A stretch of 18,752 nucleotides of DNA from Rubrobacter sp. (GCA_016781775.1 JADDPR010000436.1:1-18752), one strand, 5' to 3'; positions 1 to 7,437 are shown, counted from the stretch's first letter. Notes: a model not told the origin generated them from the sequence alone. A program made the numbers and translations.

Positions 1-119
1 CACTTGGCGGACCTGCTGGTCTAGCTCATTGCTCATCAGTCGTCTTAGCGGAGGCTAAAAGTGACGGCCAAAACTCAAAATGAACCGAAACGTTTCCCTA
101 AGCAACAAGCACAATAGAC

Positions 120-474
120 ATGACGGGGGACGAACATTTGATCGAGGCGGTAGCGGCCGGAGACGGCAGGGCTCTCAAAGAGCTCTTCCGTCGGCACGCC
201 CCGTGGGTCGCCGGACCGTTTGAGGCGCGCAATGCCGGCTCACGGGGTCGAGGATGCGCTCCAGGAGACGTTCATCGCTGTGTAGCGCGGGGCGGAGGGC
301 TACCGGGCCGACTCGGCCCCTGGGGCCTGGATCTGGGGCATCGCCCGCCGTCAGGCCGCGCTCTGGGCACGTAAGAACGGCCGTCCCGAGCCGATCCTCG
401 AACAAGCTCAAGAAACCGAAGACCCGGCCGTCGCGGCGGCGGGGAGCGTGGACCTCGAAAGGGCCTGGATCGGC
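120..474 (+). pseudogene. Broken ECF-type RNA polymerase sigma factor (N-terminal part only)
   Basis: The first frame opens with the sigma-70 region 2 pattern LIEAVAAGDGRALKELFRRHAPWV. The homology then moves to another frame near 222-232 and continues as MPAHGVEDALQETFIAV, then an in-frame TAG at 283-285 where the family has Trp, then RGAEGYRADSAPGAWIWGIARRQAALWARK. ALQETF and AWIWGIARRQA are typical of region 2 of ECF sigma factors. The region 4 helix-turn-helix that binds the -35 element is missing: after VDLERAW the sequence runs directly into a membrane protein. No good Shine-Dalgarno precedes the ATG. With one frameshift, one stop and a lost C-terminal half, this cannot make a working sigma factor. 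In related actinobacterial operons this sigma controls the downstream ABC genes. Confidence 0.8.
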
Positions 475-1052
475 GTAGCAGCCGAGGCCTACTCGAGCGA
501 GCCGGGTCCTCTGGAGAAGCTGGCGGGCCGCCTGCTCCCCTCGCCCGGCCTCGCCCGCGCCCTCGTCAACACGCCCTCGCTCCTCTTCTCGTGGGTGATC
601 GCAAGCGCCGCTATCCTCGCCGCGGGCGCCTCGCGGCCCCTGTCTCCGGCGACCCGTGGTTCGGGATCCTCGCCCCGGCGCTCGTGGGCATCGGTATCGC
701 CTTCGCCTACGGGCCCGGCGTAGACCCTGCCTTCGAGCTCTCCAGGACGATGGTCGTCTCCGATCGGATGGTCCTGCTCGTCCGCGCCCTCGCCGTCTTC
801 GGCCTCAACGCCGCCCTTGGCCTCGTCGCCACGCTCTTCACCGCCGCCACGCTCACCCGCTCCGCCTATGCCGGCGTCCTCGTGGCGCTCTCGGCCTGGG
901 GCATGACCGTCTTCGCCACCGCGGGCGCCGGGGACCCCACGGCCGCCATCACCACGGCGACGCTCGTCCCCTTCTACCTTGTCGCCACCGTGGCCCTCGT
1001 CGCCCTGGCCCTGTACGCAACCAACAGCAAAAAGGAGCCGATATGGAGGTAA
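475..1052 (+). pseudogene. Broken membrane partner protein of a sigma/ABC operon (anti-sigma-like)
   Basis: The frame that ends the sigma remnant continues as EPGPLEKLAGRLLPSPGLARALVNTPSLLFSWVIASAAILAAGA. Homology moves to another frame near 625-640 and goes on as DPWFGILAPALVGIGIAFAYGPGVDPAFELSRTMVVSDRMVLLVRALAVFGLNAALGLVATLF, with more hydrophobic helices up to a TAA at 1050-1052. GPG.DPA.EL and the row of transmembrane segments match membrane proteins encoded between an ECF sigma gene and an ABC ATPase in actinobacteria. Those proteins often carry an N-terminal zinc-binding anti-sigma (zf-HC2) segment. That segment is absent here, consistent with a deletion that fused this gene to the sigma remnant. 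The stop overlaps the start of the ATPase gene. Confidence 0.68.
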
Positions 1053-1797
1053 ATGTTCAGATCGTTGGGGTTACCCAGCACTTCGGGCGCACCGAGGTGC
1101 TCAAGGACATGGACCTGAGCCTCGGGAGCGGCGTCTTCGGCCTCCTCGGCCCGAACGGCGCCGGCAAGACCACGCTCCTCAGGACCCTCGCCACCGCGAT
1201 AGAACCGTCGGCAGGACAGCTCCGCCTCCTTGGCTTCGACCCGGCCGACCCCGGCGAGCGCCGCGCCCTCCAGCGCCGCCTCGGCTACCTCCCGCAAATC
1301 CTCGGCTGCTACCCGAACTTCACCGTCTTCGAGTTCGTCGAGTACTTCGCCCTCCTCAAAGAGATGCCTTCCGGAGAGGTTCGGCCCGCCGTCGCGAGGG
1401 CCATCGAGCGAGTCGGGCTGGGTGACAGGGCCCGCTCGAAGCTCAAGACCCTCTCGGGGGGATGTTGCGGCGCGTCGGCGTGGCCCAGGCGATCGTCAAC
1501 GACCCGGAGCTCCTGCTCCTCGACGAGCCCACGGCAGGCCTGGACCCCGAGCAGCGCGTCGGCTTCAGAGCCCTGATCCGGGAGATGGGGACACGCGGCA
1601 CCGTCGTCGTGAGCACCCACCTCGTCGAGGACGTCGGGCCGCCTGCACGGAGGTCGCGCTCATGGATGTCGGAAAGAATCTTGTTCCGCGGCACCCCGGC
1701 CGAGCTGACCGCGCGTGGCGAGGGCCACGGGGTCGGCGACTCGCCCCTGGAGCGCGGCTACACCTCCGTCCTCTCGGGTACGAGGGCGCGAGCGTGA
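1043..1797 (+). pseudogene. Broken ABC transporter ATP-binding protein
   Basis: Translation would start at ATG 1043, five bases after AAGGAG. The parts of an ABC ATPase appear in order: Walker A GPNGAGKTT, Q-loop region RRLGYLPQ, signature LSGG, Walker B LLLLDEPTAGLDP, and the switch histidine in VVSTHLVEDV. They lie in more than one frame. One base seems lost at about 1461, right after LSGG, so the rest of the signature helix (MLRRVGVAQAIVNDP) is out of frame. Two further shifts near 1637 and 1672 flank AACTEVALMDVGK, after which ILFRGTPAELTARGEG returns to the earlier frame. The gene ends at TGA 1795-1797, overlapping the permease ATG as TGATG. The intact protein would have powered a small export pump with the permease that follows. 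Confidence 0.88.
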
Positions 1798-3202
1798 TGG
1801 GCAGGTCGTCGGGATGGTCAAGCTTGCTGCGGATGGAGGTTCGTCGCCGCCTCGTACTCTGGCTCGCCCCGTTCATGGCGGCCGCGCTCGCGTGGGTCGT
1901 CTACGAGGCTTCGCCAGTCGAAATCTGGTTCTGGCCCGACACGGTTGCGAGCATTCAGTACTCCCTGATCCTTTACGGTCTGTTGGTCGGCGGGATCTCG
2001 GTCTGAGCCGCCGGAAGGGAGAAGCGTCGGGGCATGGACGACGTGCTCGTGACCACCCCCGTCCGGCGTTTGCCAGAGACCTTGTCCAGCGGGCTGCCAC
2101 CATGGCCTGGTGCGTTCTCGCCTACGCTCTCGTTGCCGCGGCCTTTCTCGTCCTGACCGGCCGGGGCGTTACCTGGGGTTTGCCTGAGCCGTGGCCGGTC
2201 GTGGTCGGGTTCGTAGCCGTGGTCGCGCACTCCGCGGTCGGCTACGCGGTTGGGTGCCTCCTGCCGGGCCGCCTCGTCGCCCCGTTCTTCGCCATCGCGA
2301 TGTACTGGATACAGGGCATAACGGTCTTGAACCAGGACTCTTCAACCCAATCTCTCTCACCCATCGGTCAGGGCTACGGCCATTCCGTCTTTCACGAAGG
2401 TTCGCAAATTCCCCATGCCACGCAATCGCTATGGCTCGTGGGGCTTACGGCCCTCGCTCTCACCGTCGTGGCCCTCACAAGGAGGCGAGCCCTGCTTCCC
2501 TGGGTCGCATTCGCGGCGTCGACGACCTTAGCGGTCTCTACTGTCGTGCTGCTCTTGATGGTACCCGTGGCATCACCGGAGGCGCAGGGCGCGCCCGTGC
2601 CCTACGAGCCGGTGTGCAAAGATGGGCGCATTACCGTCTGCGTTCATCCCGCGTACCAGCGGGCGCTATCGGAGGCGGCCGCGGCGATCGCAAAGCCCCT
2701 TTCCGGTCTCCCGGGCGCCCCGACGAGGGCGGAGCAGCGCGAGCCGGATCTCCGCACGAACGTGGAGCCCACGCGTCGCCTCCCAGATGTCCTCCTGGTC
2801 TTCGATCTCAATAGAGGCGTATTCGACAGGTGGAACACAGAAAGTGACGTCTCTTTGGAGGAGTTCGTGCAGCCTGATCTCGCCCGCGCCCTCGTCGCCG
2901 AAGAACCTATACGCGTCGAAGCCCTCTTCGACCCGGAAACGGGAGCCGATCCCTGCGCCCGACCCGGTGAGCTCCCCGGCGAGGCCCAGAACGTGGTCGC
3001 GGGCTGGCTGGTGTGGCAGGCCGGGAAATACGATTCCGCGCGGTCTTTCTTGACCGAGTCAGGCTCCTTTTTGATCTGCGAAAGGTCGGAGAGCGCACTC
3101 GAGCGCTTCGTGGCCCTGGGGGAGTCCGAGCGCCAGGCCTGGCTCCGGGAGAATTACGCCGACTTGCGAGCCGGGAGGTTGAAGGCGGAGGATCTGCCGT
3201 GA
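1797..3202 (+). pseudogene. Broken ABC transporter permease with C-terminal extracytoplasmic domain
   Basis: The start ATG at 1797 overlaps the ATPase stop. The first frame gives LLRMEVRRRLVLWLAPFMAAALAWVVYEASPVEIWFWP and later ILYGLLVGGISV, then a TGA at 2004-2006 where Trp would be expected. Reading through gives AAGREKRRGMDDVLVTTPVRRL, after which a frameshift near 2073-2085 moves the homology to another frame (RDLVQRAATMAWCVLAYALVAAAFLVLTGRG). That frame is then open to 3202. It has several transmembrane helices, then from about 2580 a soluble part with CKDGRITVCVHPAYQRAL, a cysteine-containing pattern common in actinobacterial permeases of this type. The long intact 3' part could be mistaken for a complete gene. 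The stop overlaps the next start (GTGA). Confidence 0.8.
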
Positions 3203-3828
3203 GACTCGCGAGGCTCTACCTGAGATCCCGTCTGATCCCTCACGCGACCGCCGTACTCGCAGTCGTGGCCTTGGCGACGTGGGGGACGGCGTGCTGGATC
3301 CTCTCCCCATCCGGAACCCCGGAGCGTCTGGTCGTCGTTCTCGTCTTCGCGCCGCTCGCAGCGGCGTGCGTTCTGGGGGCGAGCACGCATTCCCCCTTCG
3401 GGGATACCGAGCGTGTCGTGCCCTACTCGCTCCCGCTCCTGCGACTCGGACACCTCGTCGGGCTGCTCTTGTTGGTCGCACCGTTGCTCTGCCTGACGGT
3501 AGCCTCCCCGCAGCCGGACGCTAAAATCATGCCAGATCGCATCCCGGACTACCCCGCCCTCGTCATGACGCGCAACCTTATCGGCTCCGTCGGGTTCGCC
3601 TTCCTTGCGGCCCGTGCCGTGGGCGCTTACCTCTCATGGACTTTACCGGTCACCTTCGTCCTGATTCTGCCTCTCGTAGCCGGTGGCACCGGTGGTATGA
3701 GGTGGGCATGGCCGGCCCAGCCCGCCACCGACGGCCTCTCCTGGGCCATCGCCCTCGTCCTGTTCGTCGTCGGGCTCGCCGCCGTCGTCCTGTGGGGGAC
3801 GGCGACGCAGGACGGTGAGCCCGGGTAA
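3199..3828 (+). CDS. Small multi-pass membrane protein, last gene of the decayed ABC operon
   Basis: The GTG start overlaps the permease stop in a GTGA junction, which marks an old operon partner. The 209-residue product is mostly hydrophobic. Membrane segments can be seen near residues 14-36 (HATAVLAVVALATWGTACWI), 43-63, 78-101 (GHLVGLLLLVAPLLCLTVA), about 125-165 (one or two helices) and 185-207. There are no recognisable catalytic motifs. It probably served as a second membrane subunit or accessory of the transporter. It is the only gene of this operon without a visible lesion. The ATPase and first permease upstream are broken, so it has no obvious partner left and its expression by translational coupling is doubtful. 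Confidence 0.65.
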   Translation: MRLARLYLRSRLIPHATAVLAVVALATWGTACWILSPSGTPERLVVVLVFAPLAAACVLGASTHSPFGDTERVVPYSLPLLRLGHLVGLLLLVAPLLCLTVASPQPDAKIMPDRIPDYPALVMTRNLIGSVGFAFLAARAVGAYLSWTLPVTFVLILPLVAGGTGGMRWAWPAQPATDGLSWAIALVLFVVGLAAVVLWGTATQDGEPG

Positions 3829-3887
3829 GGCACGCGTGCAACCGTACGGCGCTCGCTACGTACCGCAGACCGAACGACCTCGAGGTA

Positions 3888-4725
3888 ATGATGAACGGAA
3901 ACACTTTCGGCGACGGTGATCTCGTGCCGCGCGCCCTGGTCGAACGGCTCCTGGAGCCGGAGGATCCATTCTCCGTCGGCTCGGACCGTCCCCGGCTCTT
4001 CGTCGGACGTCTGCCGCAGGGGCTTCCCGTCGATCTCGTCGTGCCCGAGGGGTTCGAGGTCTTGGGAGGCCGGATCGTCTCCGAGGAACCACGGGGCGAG
4101 GACGGCCTGGAGGTCGTCCTCGACGCCTCGATGCCCGCGAGCGAAGCCCTCGATGCCTACCGTGCCCGCCTTCTATCCGACGGATGGAGCGAGCCGGAGC
4201 GGCGGGAGATGAGGCACAGTGGATTCGGCGTACGACCCGCGGGAGAGCCCGCGCTCTTCTGCCGCAGCGAGCGCGGACCGGCGTTGTTTCTGAGAGCCCG
4301 AGACCGGCGGGACGACAGGACCGACGTCCGTCTCACGCTCATCACGTCGACCCGGCATTCACCGTGCTCCCCCCGGGCCCGCGAGCCGTTCTTCGAGCCC
4401 GTCATCCCCGATCTGAGCCCACCGCCCGATTCGCGTCTGTTTCCGCAAGGCGGGGGAGACTCCGACGACAGCGCCCACTTTGCCGCCACCCTGGAAACCA
4501 CTAGATCTCGCTTTCATAAACTCGCACTACGCCGCCCAACTCGCGGAAGCCGGCTGGACCCGCCTGGACACGGGAGAAGGCGGCCCCCAAACCTGGAGCT
4601 CCTGGACCTTCCGCGACGAAGAAGGCCAGCGGTGGTGCGGCCTCTTGCTCGTGATACGGCTACCGGAGACGCCGCACCAGCACCTCCTCCAGCTACACGC
4701 AAACCGAATACCAGAAGCTCGATAA
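3888..4725 (+). pseudogene. Hypothetical protein with two similar halves, frameshifted
   Basis: I do not recognise a named family. The start ATG (3888, or 3891 next to it) follows GAGGT closely. The first frame encodes a soluble protein with LPVDLVVPEGFEVLGGRIVSEE and SEALDAYRARLLSDGWSEPE. Near 4498-4505 sense coding moves to another frame: DLAFINSHYAAQLAEAGWTRLDTGEGGPQTWSSWTFRDEEGQRWCGLLLVIRLPE, ending at 4725. YRARLLSDGW in the first half and YAAQLAEAGW in the second are alike, so the intact product of about 278 residues probably had two copies of one small alpha/beta fold. Without the correction the first frame runs into arginine- and proline-rich nonsense. It lies 59 bases after the membrane gene and shares the decay of this region. 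Confidence 0.55.
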
Positions 4726-4773
4726 CAAGGCCGACGCCAGGCCGAAACGGCGCATAACTCCCGCGCAAAACAG

Positions 4774-4811
4774 AGGGCGGCGGGCGAGTTTTGTTCTCGC
4801 CCCGCCGCCCT
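4774..4811. terminator. Strong hairpin between convergent genes, likely bidirectional terminator
   Basis: AGGGCGGCGGGCGAG at 4774-4788 pairs with CTCGCCCCGCCGCCCT at 4796-4811, with one bulged C and a seven-base T-rich loop. It lies between the plus-strand decayed region and the minus-strand reductase ending at 4856. There is no long T tract, so termination in either direction is inferred from its position. Confidence 0.7.
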
Positions 4812-4855
4812 GGAACCAATCAGCGAAAGCTGACCGGCTGAAACGCTGACTATCC

Positions 4856-5626
4856 CTAGATCACCGAGCTGGAAGGTCCACCGGCGACGTAGATCGTCTC
4901 GCCGCTGATGTAGGCGGCCTCGTCGGAGGCGAGGAAGGCGACGACGTTGGCGATATCGTCGACGCGGCCGAAGCGCTTGAGGGGGATGTTCTTGGCGAAG
5001 CGCTCCTTCATCTCGTCCATCGTCATCCCGACCCGCTCGGCGGCCTCCTTGGTCATCTCGGTCTCGATCCAACCGGGCGCGACCGCGTTGACGTTGATGT
5101 TGAACCTGCCGAGCTCGAGCGCGAGCGTACGCGCCATCGCCTGCAGGCCCGCCTTCGCCGCAGAGTAGTTAAGCTGGCCCTTATTACCAAGCGCCACGAT
5201 CGAGCTCGTCATGATGATCTTGCCGTACTCCTGCTCGACCATGTACTTCTGCGCCTCGCGCGAGCACAGGAAGCTCCCCTTGAGGTGGACGTCGAGGACG
5301 GCGTCCCAGTCGTCGTCCGTCATCTTGAACGAGAGGTTGTCTCTAAGGAGCCCCGCGTTGTTGATGAGGATGTCGATCCGACCGAAGCGCTCCTTGACCT
5401 GCGAGAACGCGGCCTGAACCTGCTCCGTCTTGGAGACGTCGCACGCTATGGCGATCCCCTCCGCCCCGGCGGCCTCGATGGCCTCGACCGTCTCCCGACC
5501 GGCCTCCTCCGTGAGGTCGAGGACGGCCACGTTGGCCCCGTCCTGCGCCAGCCGTATGGCCTCCGCCGCACCTATGCCTCTACCGGCACCGGTTACGATC
5601 GCTACCCGATCATCGAGCCTACCCAT
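4856..5626 (-). CDS. Short-chain dehydrogenase/reductase, FabG/3-hydroxyacyl-CoA dehydrogenase-like
   Basis: This is a 256-residue classical SDR. The cofactor loop TGAGRGIG is at residues 12-19, NNAG at 89-92, the catalytic Ser in TSS near 141-142, and the Tyr and Lys of YSAAK at 154 and 158. VNAVAPGWIETEM is the usual C-terminal signature. The start is ATG 5626, six bases after AAAGGTG; the longer frame upstream has no ribosome site. The second beta strand ends in VAVLDL, with an acidic Asp37. In classical SDRs this normally favours NAD(H), unlike the neighbouring PhaB-like enzyme. It may therefore oxidise or reduce 3-hydroxyacyl substrates with NAD(H). It lies downstream of phaB on the same strand but behind its own promoter (5691-5720) and a hairpin. 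A FabG role in fatty acid synthesis is the main alternative. Confidence 0.85.
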   Translation of the reverse strand: MGRLDDRVAIVTGAGRGIGAAEAIRLAQDGANVAVLDLTEEAGRETVEAIEAAGAEGIAIACDVSKTEQVQAAFSQVKERFGRIDILINNAGLLRDNLSFKMTDDDWDAVLDVHLKGSFLCSREAQKYMVEQEYGKIIMTSSIVALGNKGQLNYSAAKAGLQAMARTLALELGRFNINVNAVAPGWIETEMTKEAAERVGMTMDEMKERFAKNIPLKRFGRVDDIANVVAFLASDEAAYISGETIYVAGGPSSSVI

Positions 5627-5690
5627 TTTTACACCTTTCGTCTTGCATGCTTCCGGGACACGCCGGCTCCACGCTCTTTCAACTGCCACC

Positions 5691-5720
5691 ATTATATTAA
5701 AAACGAACTTATGTGTTCAA
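5691..5720 (-). promoter_or_regulatory. Promoter for the minus-strand SDR gene
   Basis: On the minus strand TTGAAC (5715-5720) and a perfect TATAAT (5691-5696) are 18 bases apart. They lie 65 bases upstream of the ATG at 5626, in an AT-rich pocket of otherwise GC-rich DNA. This suggests the gene does not depend only on readthrough from phaB. Confidence 0.65.
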
Positions 5721-5797
5721 CGGGAATAGGTGCGGCGTATGTGCTGTGGGGCACGACGGCGATGGCCGAGGGGCGACGAGGGCGTGCGGTAGGCGAA

Positions 5798-5834
5798 AGG
5801 CGGGCCCCCGGAGGCCGTGTCCGGGGGCCCGCCT
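5798..5834 (-). terminator. Perfect 15-bp hairpin after phaB
   Basis: AGGCGGGCCCCCGGA at 5798-5812 pairs perfectly with TCCGGGGGCCCGCCT at 5820-5834 around a seven-base loop, 17 bases after the phaB stop. On the minus strand a short TTTC follows, so it can act as a terminator, with weak T support. Confidence 0.72.
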
Positions 5835-5850
5835 CCTTAGACTTCTTCCT

Positions 5851-6591
5851 TTATTGCATGTAGATGCCGCCGTTTATGTTCAGGGTCTGGCCGGTGATGT
5901 AGTCGCCGTCGACGACGAGGTAGCGGACGGCGCGGGCGATCTCTTGGGGGCTACCTATACGCCCGAGGGGGATCTTCGCCTTTATCTTCTCGCGCGCCTC
6001 CTCATTGACCGCGCTAAACATATCAGTCTCCATGAAGCCGGGGCAGATGGCGTTCACGCAGACGTTGTAGCGGGCGAGCTCCTGAGCTGCGGACTTGGTG
6101 AAGCCGATCATGCCGGCCTTCGCCGCCGCGTAGTTTGTCTGCCCGAAGTTCCCCGCCTGCCCGACAAACGAGCTGATGTTGATGATGTAGCCGCTCGATT
6201 GCTCGGTGAAGTGGGGCAGAGCCGCCTTTACCGTGTAGTAGCTGCTGTTGAGGTTGGTCTGGACGACCTTGTCCCAGTCCTCCGTCGTGAGCTTCTTCAT
6301 CGTCCGGTCGACCGTGATGCCGGCGTTGTTGACCAGAATGTCTATGCGCCCGAAGTGCTCGACGGTCTGCTCGATAAGCTTCGCCGCCTGCTCGGGGTTC
6401 GAGACGTCGGCCTGCAACGCGACGGCTTGATCCTCGCCGAGCTTGCTGACCAGCTCCTCGGCCGGTTCCTTGGAGTTGGCGTAGTTGATCGCTACCTTCG
6501 CGCCACCGCGGCCGAGCTCCTCGGCGATGGCCCTACCCAGACCGCGTCCCGCACCCGTAACTACGGCGACGGCACCTTCCAAGCTACCCAT
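5851..6591 (-). CDS. phaB: Acetoacetyl-CoA reductase (PhaB-like SDR)
   Basis: The likely reaction is reduction of acetoacetyl-CoA to (R)-3-hydroxybutyryl-CoA with NADPH, the second step of PHA synthesis. The 246-residue protein has TGAGRGLG at 12-19, NNAGIT at 88-93, catalytic Ser near 140-141 and YAAAK at 154-158. The stretch GNFGQTNYAAAKAG is the form seen in PhaB enzymes. The second beta strand ends VAINYANS with no acidic residue, which suits NADPH. The start is ATG 6591 behind a near-ideal GGGAGGA site; a longer upstream frame lacks one. It is divergent from the phaQ-like regulator, and a thiolase, a phasin and synthases are close by. FabG is the alternative, but the context and the GQ.NYA.AKAG motif favour PhaB. 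Confidence 0.85.
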   Translation of the reverse strand: MGSLEGAVAVVTGAGRGLGRAIAEELGRGGAKVAINYANSKEPAEELVSKLGEDQAVALQADVSNPEQAAKLIEQTVEHFGRIDILVNNAGITVDRTMKKLTTEDWDKVVQTNLNSSYYTVKAALPHFTEQSSGYIINISSFVGQAGNFGQTNYAAAKAGMIGFTKSAAQELARYNVCVNAICPGFMETDMFSAVNEEAREKIKAKIPLGRIGSPQEIARAVRYLVVDGDYITGQTLNINGGIYMQ

Positions 6592-6625
6592 ATATTCCTC
6601 CCATTCCCGATCTTTCCGTACGCAA

Positions 6626-6654
6626 AGTCTATTGCCGCGTTCCGCCCCGAGCAA
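6626..6654 (-). promoter_or_regulatory. Candidate phaB promoter
   Basis: On the minus strand TTGCTC (6649-6654) and TAGACT (6626-6631) are separated by 17 bases, 35 bases before the phaB start. The -35 is imperfect. The -10 is the same TAGACT/TAGAAT hexamer found at other PHA promoters in this window. Confidence 0.45.
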
Positions 6655-6656
6655 AC

Positions 6657-6675
6657 TATGTGCCTCGAACACACC
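6657..6675. promoter_or_regulatory. Weak fourth copy of the putative PhaQ operator, beside the phaB promoter
   Basis: TATGTG-N7-CACACC keeps the full left half and most of the right half of the operator at 6766-6784, with the same spacing. It lies immediately upstream of the candidate phaB -35 element. Only the half-sites are conserved, so this is a weaker candidate than the other three. Confidence 0.3.
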
Positions 6676-6749
6676 TAAAACCGAAGAAATCACGAAAAAA
6701 TGCATACGCGAGCGGCTACAATTCGGGGATAGGATGCAGTAACGAAAGC

Positions 6750-6777
6750 TTGACAAGCCCGTGTCTATGTGTAGAAT
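6750..6777 (+). promoter_or_regulatory. phaQ promoter
   Basis: A perfect TTGACA (6750-6755) and TAGAAT (6772-6777) are 16 bases apart. The -10 ends only nine bases before ATG 6787, so the transcript would start at or very near that ATG. Either the mRNA is leaderless or translation starts at the second ATG (6802). Confidence 0.75.
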
Positions 6778-6784
6778 GCACATA
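6766..6784. promoter_or_regulatory. Putative PadR/PhaQ operator over the phaQ -10 element
   Basis: TATGTGTAGAATGCACATA is a near-palindrome with perfect six-base half-sites TATGTG and CACATA around seven bases that hold the -10 hexamer. PadR-family regulators typically bind ATGT...ACAT inverted repeats, and here the spacing between those tetramers is nine. Its place on the regulator's own promoter suggests autorepression. Close copies exist at 11185-11203 and 18672-18690. Confidence 0.6.
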
Positions 6785-6786
6785 CG

Positions 6787-7191
6787 ATGGAAGCGAGAAT
6801 TATGGCTGATAAGCAGGAATCGAAGCGAGGACCCGAGGTAAAGCCGAGGAATTGGCTGGTACCGGTGATCCTGTTGACGCTTCGGGAGTGGAACTCCTAT
6901 GGTTACGAGCTTATGGAGCGGGCCACCGCTTTCGGGTTCGAGGCGATGAACCCCGGGACGTTGTACAGGACGCTCCGACAGATGGAGAAGGAAGGCATAG
7001 TCGAGTCTACCTGGGAAACCTCCAAGGGTGGGCCGGCGCGGAGGATGTACACCATTACGGACGCCGGTGAGGCGTACCTGGATTTCTGGGCCAAGGCGCT
7101 CGAGCAGTACCAGCGCAACATGGACACCTTCTTCAAGCTCTACACGGGCCGTTCGTTGCGCCCCGAGGAGAACGACAACAAGGAAGAGTAG
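6787..7191 (+). CDS. phaQ: PadR-family transcriptional regulator, PhaQ-like
   Basis: The 134-residue protein carries a PadR winged helix: NWLVPVILLTLREWNSYGYELMERATAFGFEAMNPGTLYRTLRQMEKEGIVESTW, then the wing GGPARRMYTITDAGEAYLDFWAKAL. The helix after it (LEQYQRNMDTFFKLYTGR) would serve in dimerisation. It resembles PhaQ of Bacillus, the PHA-responsive repressor that controls phasin genes, and its neighbours here are phaB, a phasin-like gene and a thiolase. It probably represses its own promoter through the near-palindrome at 6766-6784 and may release DNA when polymer or a precursor is present; this is inference from the family. ATG 6787 is given as the start. ATG 6802 is equally possible because the promoter sits so close. 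A terminator follows at 7229-7255. Confidence 0.85.
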   Translation: MEARIMADKQESKRGPEVKPRNWLVPVILLTLREWNSYGYELMERATAFGFEAMNPGTLYRTLRQMEKEGIVESTWETSKGGPARRMYTITDAGEAYLDFWAKALEQYQRNMDTFFKLYTGRSLRPEENDNKEE

Positions 7192-7228
7192 GGCCGGGAG
7201 ACCGGTAAAAAATGCGCAGACTCACGAC

Positions 7229-7255
7229 GGGACGCCTGGCGCGTCCCTTTTTGTT
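7229..7255 (+). terminator. Intrinsic terminator after phaQ
   Basis: GGGACGC (7229-7235) and GCGTCCC (7241-7247) form a perfect 7-bp stem with a five-base loop, followed at once by TTTTTGTT. This is the clearest rho-independent terminator in the window. It separates phaQ from the phasin gene. In the rest of the 246-base gap (7192-7437) I see no convincing promoter. Confidence 0.8.
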
Positions 7256-7437
7256 GCCCGCGTTTCTCGCGTAGCGTCGCGCGACGGGCCCTGTCGCGGT
7301 GGTGGGCCGCGAATGTTAGGCTCTGCAGCGGGGCCGGGGGAGGCCGGCCACGACGATACGAAGGGGTCGAGAAGGGCCCCTTCCGGGGATCAGCGGACGC
7401 CGCGGCCCTCTCGGGCGCGGCAGAGGAGGTTGTTGGG

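Noticed and set aside
1..24. Possible tail of an upstream plus-strand gene (HLADLLV then TAG)
   Set aside because: Seven codons are too few to tell a real C-terminus from chance.
87..96. GAAACGTTTC palindrome before the sigma remnant
   Set aside because: Ten bases is short, there is no second copy nearby, and the downstream gene is dead.
5711..5729. TATGTG half-site near the SDR promoter, considered as another PhaQ operator
   Set aside because: The right half (GGAATA) does not match CACATA or TGCA, so only one half-site is present.
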